This document shows positions 6,195 through 12,273 of a DNA stretch of 12,273 nucleotides, piece after piece. The notes beneath the pieces were generated by a model. The model saw only the letters and a list, made by a program, of their open reading frames with translations, had not been told where the DNA came from and searched no databases. The stretch is from CAXSEF01 sp050955025. Its GTDB lineage: Bacteria; Pseudomonadota; Alphaproteobacteria; Acetobacterales; Acetobacteraceae. Every line of letters begins with the position of its first letter. Within the stretch, counting starts at the first letter, position 1. The stretch lies in contig JBPBQX010000283.1 in the NCBI GenBank assembly GCA_050955025.1, positions 1-12,273 of the forward strand, given 5' to 3'. The position numbers were made by a program, and so were the translations under genes.

Positions 6195-6315
6195 GCAAGG
6201 CCGGGCTCTGCCCGGACCCGCAAAGGGCCGGGAGGCCCTTTGATCCCTTGACTTAAGGGAAGGACTCCAAAGGCGAGCCTTTAGCGGAGTCCAGAGGCAG
6301 AGCCTCTGGCCTTGC
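6195..6315 (+). repeat. Structured intergenic repeat, copy R2 (121 bp), overlapping a coding 3' end
   Basis: Same inverted ends GCAAGGCC and GGCCTTGC as R1 and the same order of hairpins. The second stem is AAAGGGCC-ggga-GGCCCTTT, with C-G where R1 has T-A. The right-hand half (6253-6315) lies inside the glycosyltransferase reading frame on the opposite strand, supplying its last 20 codons and its TAA stop. The left part lies between the glycosyltransferase stop and the ferredoxin promoter region. All copies in the window have the same orientation. Confidence 0.9.
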
Positions 6316-8547
6316 TTGGCCTCGCTTCACCGCCCGCGCGAGCACGCCCTCCATCGCCCGGATGCAGCTCCGGTCGCCGAACGCGCGGTGCCGCCCGGCC
6401 CGCACGCCCGCCGCCGCCGCCGCCCGCGCGCCCGCGTCCCGCCCCAGGCGCACCGCCATCGCCACGTACTCGCCCTCGTCGCGCGCGATCAGCTCCGGCG
6501 CCCCGATGCGCGCGAGGATCGCCGCGGTGTGCCGGCTGCGCATCAGCGGCCCCGGCAGCGTCACGATCGGCCGCGCCTGCGCCAGCCCGTCCAGCGTCGA
6601 CTTCCCCCCCGACCAGCCCGGCGTGTCGAGCACCACGTCACACGCCCCGATCCCCGCCACGAACGCCCCCGCGTCGAGCGAGGGCAGGAACACGCAGTGC
6701 CGCGCCGCCTCCAGCCCCTGCGCCGCGAACGCCCGCTCCAGCCGCGCCCGGAACAGCGCCGTGACCTCCGGCTCGCGGGCGAACTCGATGAACACGAACT
6801 GGCAGTCGCCCACGCCCTGCGCGATGCGCGCGAACAGCGCGTCGTGCGCCGGCCGATACTTGTAGAGCGCCTGCCCGGACCAGAACGCGACCGCGCCCTC
6901 CCGCAGGCCCAGCGATGCCCGCGACGCCGGCGTCCCTTCCGCCGTCTCCGGTTCATAGCAGGTACCCAGGTTCGGCAGCCGGACCAGCCGCTCGGTGTAG
7001 TGCGCGTCGCCGTCCGTGGGCTCCATCAGCGCGCTCGACAGGAACAGGTCGATGCTCGGCATGCCGCTGGTCACCGGATGGCCCCACGACATCGCCTGCA
7101 CCGGCGCCAGGCGCTGCGCCGCCAGGTGCGCCGCCACCGGGTCCATGCCTATCTCCGGGTACAGCACCACGTCCGGCTCGCCGGCCAGGATCGCCGCCCG
7201 CCAGGCCGCGAGCGTCCGCGGGCCCGACACGAAGCTGTCCGCCATCGCCGACGCGCGTGCCGTGATCGCGTCGGAGCCGGCCCCGGTGTGGAACGCGCCC
7301 ACCACGAAGCGGGCGCGGTCGAGGTGCTCCAGCCAGCCGCGCAGCAGCAGCGACCACACGGTGTGCCGGCAGAAGAAGCCGCTCACCACTGCCACCCGGA
7401 TGCGCCCGTCGCCTGAGGGCCGTGGCGCCGGCGCCGTGCCGTACGCCGCCTCCGCCAGCCGGCAGCACAACGCGCCGTACTCCGCCTGCAGCGCCCGGTC
7501 GTCGCGTCCCTGGTAGGCCAGGAAGAATGGCGGGCAGCTCCCCACCCCGGCCGCCAGCGCGTCGGCCCTCGCCCCGCGCGCGCCGTCGCACGCCGCCGCC
7601 AGCCCCGACAGCTCCGCCGCGTATTCCGCACGCCTGCGTCCGATCTCCGCCTCGTCGCGATACAGCATCGGCAGCCGCGACGCGCACAGGCCGAACCGCG
7701 CCGGCCCGTCGCCCGGCCGCAGAGCCAGCACCGCTCGGAAGGCATCCGCCGCCTCGTCCACGCGGTTGCGCTCCAGCGACACGCAGCCGAGGTTGTGGTG
7801 CGGCCCCGCCAGCCCCGGGTCGTCGCGGATCGCCGCGCGGTGCGCCTCGGCCGCCTCCGCCAGCCTGCCCAGCCGGTGCAGCGCCACCCCGAGGTTGGTG
7901 CGCGCCGGCGCGAACACCGGCCGCCGTGCCAGCGCCTCGCGGAACAGCCCGGCGGCGCCCAGGGAGTCGCCCGCCGCCAGCGCCAGGCAGCCGAGGTTGT
8001 ACCACGCCTCGGCCCGGTCGGGATCGAGCGCCACGCAGCGCCGCAGCGCCTCGCCCGCCGCCGCCGCGTCCCCGCCCGCCGACAGCGCCTCGCCGAGCCG
8101 CAGCCACGCGTCCGCCGATCCCGGCGCCATCGCCGCCAGCCGCCGCGCCGCCGCCACCGCCGCCTCGCTCTCGCCCGCGGCCAGCAGCGCCGCCACCAGG
8201 TTGCCCAGCATCGCCGCCGAGTCCGGCCGCAGCGACACCGCCCGGCGGTGCGACGCCACCGCCTCGCCCGCCCGCCCCAGCCGGAGCAGCGCGTTGCCCA
8301 GGTTCGCGTGGGCGTACGCTCGCCCCGGCGACGCCGCGATCGCGCGCCCGATCAGCGACACCGCCGCCTCGCCGTCACCCCGCTGGTCCGCCAGCAGCCC
8401 CAGCATGTGCAGCGCGTTCGCGTGTCCGGCCGCGTCGCGCAGCACGGCGCGGTAGGCCGCCTCCGCCGCGTCCAGGCGCCCCGCCTCGTGCAGCACCACC
8501 GCGGCCTCGAACCGTTCCTCCAGCGCGAGCCCCATCGCCTCCGACAC
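6253..8547 (-). CDS. TPR-repeat glycosyltransferase of GT41 type (OGT/SPINDLY-like)
   Basis: A 764-residue two-part protein. Residues about 10-285 are roughly eight tetratricopeptide repeats (e.g. AEAWYNLGCLALAAGD, APARTNLGVALHRLGR). Residues about 380-740 resemble the O-GlcNAc transferase catalytic region: IRVAVVSGFFCRHTVW, with His395 in the place of the proposed OGT base; MSWGHPVTSGMPSIDLFLSS; HYTERLVRLPNLGTCYEP; and ALYKYRPAH, with Lys563 matching the UDP-binding lysine. Such cytosolic enzymes move a sugar from a UDP-sugar to protein Ser/Thr (or Asn in HMW1C relatives), with TPRs choosing the target. No flagellin, adhesin or sugar-nucleotide gene is adjacent, so the target is unknown. A GTG start at 8547 is chosen because GGAGG lies 6 nt upstream; the ATG at 8535 has only a too-close GGAGG. 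The last 20 residues come from repeat R2 and are not family sequence. The frame stays open far upstream, but that part is opposite uup and non-coding. Confidence 0.87.
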   Translation of the reverse strand: MSEAMGLALEERFEAAVVLHEAGRLDAAEAAYRAVLRDAAGHANALHMLGLLADQRGDGEAAVSLIGRAIAASPGRAYAHANLGNALLRLGRAGEAVASHRRAVSLRPDSAAMLGNLVAALLAAGESEAAVAAARRLAAMAPGSADAWLRLGEALSAGGDAAAAGEALRRCVALDPDRAEAWYNLGCLALAAGDSLGAAGLFREALARRPVFAPARTNLGVALHRLGRLAEAAEAHRAAIRDDPGLAGPHHNLGCVSLERNRVDEAADAFRAVLALRPGDGPARFGLCASRLPMLYRDEAEIGRRRAEYAAELSGLAAACDGARGARADALAAGVGSCPPFFLAYQGRDDRALQAEYGALCCRLAEAAYGTAPAPRPSGDGRIRVAVVSGFFCRHTVWSLLLRGWLEHLDRARFVVGAFHTGAGSDAITARASAMADSFVSGPRTLAAWRAAILAGEPDVVLYPEIGMDPVAAHLAAQRLAPVQAMSWGHPVTSGMPSIDLFLSSALMEPTDGDAHYTERLVRLPNLGTCYEPETAEGTPASRASLGLREGAVAFWSGQALYKYRPAHDALFARIAQGVGDCQFVFIEFAREPEVTALFRARLERAFAAQGLEAARHCVFLPSLDAGAFVAGIGACDVVLDTPGWSGGKSTLDGLAQARPIVTLPGPLMRSRHTAAILARIGAPELIARDEGEYVAMAVRLGRDAGARAAAAAGVRAGRHRAFGDRSCIRAMEGVLARAVKRGQARPEALPLDSAKGSPLESFP

Positions 8548-8553
8548 CGCGCG

Positions 8554-8558
8554 CCTCC
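8554..8558 (-). promoter_or_regulatory. Shine-Dalgarno site selecting the GTG start of the glycosyltransferase
   Basis: GGAGG on the minus strand, separated by 6 nt from GTG at 8547. A second GGAGG sits only 2 nt before the ATG at 8535, too close for normal initiation, so the GTG is preferred. Confidence 0.65.
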
Positions 8559-8605
8559 GGCCACCGTCGCGGGCAGCCTGCGCCCGGGCGGTTAAGGAGC
8601 CGTGA

Positions 8606-8727
8606 GCAAGGCCAGGGCGCTGCCCTGGACCCGCCAGGGCGAGCCGCCCTGGACCGGCTTCTCTTAAGTTGTGCGTTCCAAGGGCGCAGCCTTTGGCGGA
8701 GTCCAGAGGCGGAGCCTTTGGCCTTGC
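8606..8727 (+). repeat. Structured intergenic repeat, copy R3 (122 bp), divergent left half
   Basis: Ends GCAAGGCC and GGCCTTGC and the right half match R1 closely. The left half differs in sequence but keeps the stems: CCAGGGC-gct-GCCCTGG replaces CCGGGC-tct-GCCCGG, and CCAGGGCG-agc-CGCCCTGG replaces the AAAGGG-type stem. The third hairpin is lost (CTTCTCTTAAGTTG). It sits in the spacer between the divergent glycosyltransferase and uup genes, ending 36 bp before the uup ATG, so any uup promoter must lie within or upstream of it. Confidence 0.88.
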
Positions 8728-8763
8728 TTGCTTTCCCCCCGCCGCAGGGACCAAAACCCCGCC

Positions 8764-10572
<1,809 letters not shown>

Positions 10573-10580
10573 GGCGCGGA

Positions 10581-10698
10581 GCAAGGCCGGGCTCTGCCCG
10601 GACCCGCAAAGGGCCGTGAGGCCCTTTGATCCCTTCCCTGAGTAGTGGGTTCCAGAGGCGAGCCTTCGGCGGAGTTCGGGCCCGAGCCTCGATCCTGC
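10581..10698 (+). repeat. Structured intergenic repeat, copy R4 (118 bp), decayed right half
   Basis: The left half is nearly identical to R2 (CCGGGC stem and AAAGGGCC-gtga-GGCCCTTT stem). The right half has drifted: the TCCCTT/AAGGGA hairpin is gone, the CCAAGGGC-type stem is mismatched, and the end reads GATCCTGC where others have GGCCTTGC. It lies directly downstream of uup, where the two intact left stems could act as a transcript 3' end. The following 184 bp up to the metallopeptidase gene (10699-10882) show no repeat match and no convincing promoter. Confidence 0.85.
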
Positions 10699-10882
10699 TT
10701 CCGTTCCGCGTCGCTGCCCTGTTCTCGGGGACCCGCAAGCGAACTTTCTGCTTCCGGTCTCGCAACGATTGCCGCCGGTCGGCTTTGCCGCCAGGCTGAG
10801 GCCAAGGCGCACGAACAACCGCGCACAGGGCCCCCATCTCTGGCTGGCTGCGGCGTCGGAGCGTTCCGGGAGCCGTCGAGCG

Positions 10883-11587
10883 ATGAACTGGACACTGCAC
10901 TTTCTGGAGGCGGAAGCCTCGCTCTCCTCCTGGCGCGACCGGCTCGCCGAGGAGGCACGCGCCGCCCACGACCGGCTCGCTGCCGTGCTCTCGCCCGAAT
11001 TGGCCATGCCCCGCGTCGACATCCTCATCCAGGGCACGCCGATGGGGTGCATCCCCGACCTCGGCATGGGCGGGCGCGCCTACAGCCCGCACTGTCTCAG
11101 CGTCACGCTGGACCCGGACAACCCTGCCTGTGCGAAGAGCCTCGACGCCGGGGAGTTCGGCCGCACGCTTGCCCACGAACTTCACCATTGTCTGCGCTTC
11201 GCGTCGGTTGGGTACGGGTTCGACATGGGGTCCTCGCTGGTGAGCGAGGGACTTGCCGACCAGTTCGACCGCGAGGCCAACGGCGGCGACGGCCGGCCCT
11301 GGAGCCACGTGCTGGCGCCCCACGAGTGGCCTGGCATCCTGGCGCGCATCGAGCCGCTGCTGGCCAGCCGGGACTACGACCACGCCGCCTGGTTCTTCGG
11401 GCGACAGTACAGCCTCGACGCGATCCCGCGCTGGACCGGCTACACGGTCGGATACCACCTGGTCGGCGCCTACCTGGACGCCCACCCCGACGCGCGGCCG
11501 TCGCGCATGTCCTCCCTTCCTGCGGCGGACCTGATCGCAGAGGCGTGGCCGTCGCTGCGGGCCAGCAGGGCGGTCACGGTTGCCTGA
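10883..11587 (+). CDS. Putative zinc metallopeptidase, DUF2268 type
   Basis: A 234-residue protein with a gluzincin-like active site: HELHH at 98-102 (His98, Glu99, His102 as HExxH) in FGRTLAHELHHCLRF, and a downstream SEGLADQF block with Glu122 as the likely third zinc ligand 20 residues later. The region RWTGYTVGYHLVGAYLDAH (about 183-201) matches the G-Y-x-V-G-x-x-L-V segment of the family. DUF2268 proteins are predicted Zn-dependent proteases of unknown substrate. There is no signal peptide, so it is probably cytosolic. The start MNWTLHFLEA is chosen because GGAG lies 10 nt upstream and the in-frame extension to 10769 is leader-like. Codon choice appears less strictly GC-ending than in uup (e.g. 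CATTGT, TCGGTTGGG), a mild sign of weak expression or different history. It is convergent with the next gene, 32 bp apart. Confidence 0.78.
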   Translation: MNWTLHFLEAEASLSSWRDRLAEEARAAHDRLAAVLSPELAMPRVDILIQGTPMGCIPDLGMGGRAYSPHCLSVTLDPDNPACAKSLDAGEFGRTLAHELHHCLRFASVGYGFDMGSSLVSEGLADQFDREANGGDGRPWSHVLAPHEWPGILARIEPLLASRDYDHAAWFFGRQYSLDAIPRWTGYTVGYHLVGAYLDAHPDARPSRMSSLPAADLIAEAWPSLRASRAVTVA

Positions 11588-11619
11588 GGCGATCTCCGGC
11601 ACGCCCGCACCGCTTCCTG

Positions 11620-12273
11620 CTACTTCCCGAACCAGCACGGCGGATACGCCGCGATCCTCGCCGCATCCTCCGCCGCCGTCCCGCTCATCCCCAGCGCCCG
11701 CCGCCGCTCCTCGACGTGCTCCGGGTCCAGCGTCGGGTAGCGCCGCCAGGCATGGTCCACGCACTTGAACTGCGTCCCGTAGGTCTGCGGCTCCCCCCGC
11801 AGCATCGCCACACGGTCGAACAGCTTGGCGTAGTCGTCCGGGGCCACCAGCCGCGCCTCCACCGCCGGCGTCATGCGCGCCAGCACCTCCTGCATCAGCC
11901 CCAGGTTCTCCGTCGCATGCTGCACCACGCCCCACGCCGCGCTCGATGCCGCCTCGCCAACGCGGTCCGAGGTGAACCACCCCTGCGCCGGCAGCAGCGC
12001 CACCAGCGCCGCCTGGTCCTCCGTGTCCTGCGCGTTGATCTCGCGCCACATCGCCTGCGACGCAGGCACGCGCTCGTCCTCCGGCAGCCGCGACAGGTCG
12101 ATCCCGTGCAGCACCTCCCGCCCCGCCTGGTCGAGCGCGCCGAGCCGTACCAGCCGCTCCGCCAGGTCGCGCGGCGGCCCCGCGACCGCCTGCGCGTCGC
12201 GCACCCGCTGCAGCGCCTCGCGCACCGGCAGGATCGCCTGTCCGGCCGCCTGCGTCAGCGCCGTCGCGCCCGA
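11620..12273 (-). CDS. DUF6624-like protein, 5' end beyond the window
   Basis: The minus-strand frame ends at TAG (11622-11620) and is open to the window edge, giving at least 217 residues. Recognisable blocks are WFTSDRVGEAASSAAWGVVQHA, then LMQEVLARM, DDYAKLFDRVAMLRGEPQTYGTQF and a tail HVEERRRALGMSGTAAEDAARIAAYPPCWF. These resemble the DUF6624 family, whose function is unknown; many members are secreted, so a signal peptide may lie in the missing 5' part. A GTG at 12225 could start a 201-residue protein, but the frame reads on through plausible sequence (LTQAAGQAILP), so a start outside the window is preferred. Family naming is from memory of the YGTQ and AAW-x-x-VQHA patterns. Confidence 0.72.
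   Translation of the reverse strand, partial: SGATALTQAAGQAILPVREALQRVRDAQAVAGPPRDLAERLVRLGALDQAGREVLHGIDLSRLPEDERVPASQAMWREINAQDTEDQAALVALLPAQGWFTSDRVGEAASSAAWGVVQHATENLGLMQEVLARMTPAVEARLVAPDDYAKLFDRVAMLRGEPQTYGTQFKCVDHAWRRYPTLDPEHVEERRRALGMSGTAAEDAARIAAYPPCWFGK

Noticed and set aside
10699..10882. A promoter or small RNA in the spacer after R4
   Set aside because: I found no convincing -35/-10 pair, hairpin with T-tract or repeat match.

Overview
The window is very GC-rich and densely coding, with strong G/C bias at third codon positions. Protein families and style (Bpt-type aminoacyl-transferase, adrenodoxin-type ferredoxin, Uup-like ABC-F, triad-less S1C/PDZ protein) point to an alphaproteobacterium. 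The protein types and the ~120-bp structured intergenic repeats, read by eye, suggest Acetobacteraceae (Roseomonas/Rhodopila-like). That assignment is an inference; no database was searched.

Layout. (1) 1-293, minus: 5' end of an OafA-type acyltransferase, divergent from (2) a cytosolic HtrA/PDZ-like pseudoprotease (463-1434, plus), followed by a small cysteine-rich lipoprotein (1479-1712). A 51-bp imperfect palindrome (338-388) lies between the divergent genes. (3) Repeat copy R1 (1729-1850) leads into a tightly packed plus-strand operon: S45 penicillin-acylase-family Ntn hydrolase (1875-4250), RDD membrane protein (4247-4723, ATGA overlap) and Bpt aminoacyl-protein transferase (4728-5555), closed by a 12-bp GC hairpin. 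(4) Minus strand: an intact [2Fe-2S] ferredoxin (5793-6116). Its 3' two-thirds has been tandemly duplicated (197-bp unit), leaving a truncated copy downstream in which the fourth cluster cysteine is a tyrosine. (5) Minus strand: a TPR plus GT41-type (OGT/SPINDLY-like) glycosyltransferase (6253-8547). Its last 20 residues and stop codon are supplied by repeat copy R2. (6) Divergently, after repeat R3, a Uup-like ABC-F ATPase (8764-10572), then repeat R4. (7) A DUF2268-type HExxH metallopeptidase (10883-11587), convergent with a DUF6624-like protein (11620-12273, 5' end beyond the window).

There is no phage, transposase, CRISPR array, tRNA or rRNA, and no recognisable defence or biosynthetic system. 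The genes are mostly independent housekeeping or accessory functions; the only clear co-transcribed set is acylase-RDD-bpt. The most notable content is not a new gene system but DNA structure. Four copies of a ~120-bp multi-hairpin repeat all lie in one orientation and show compensatory base changes in their stems; one copy has become part of a protein. There is also a recent 197-bp tandem duplication that produced a ligand-less ferredoxin remnant.

No stretch longer than about 220 bp lacks a gene. The largest spacers are 294-462 (palindrome), 1713-1874 (R1), 8548-8763 (R3) and 10573-10882 (R4, then about 180 bp in which I see nothing).
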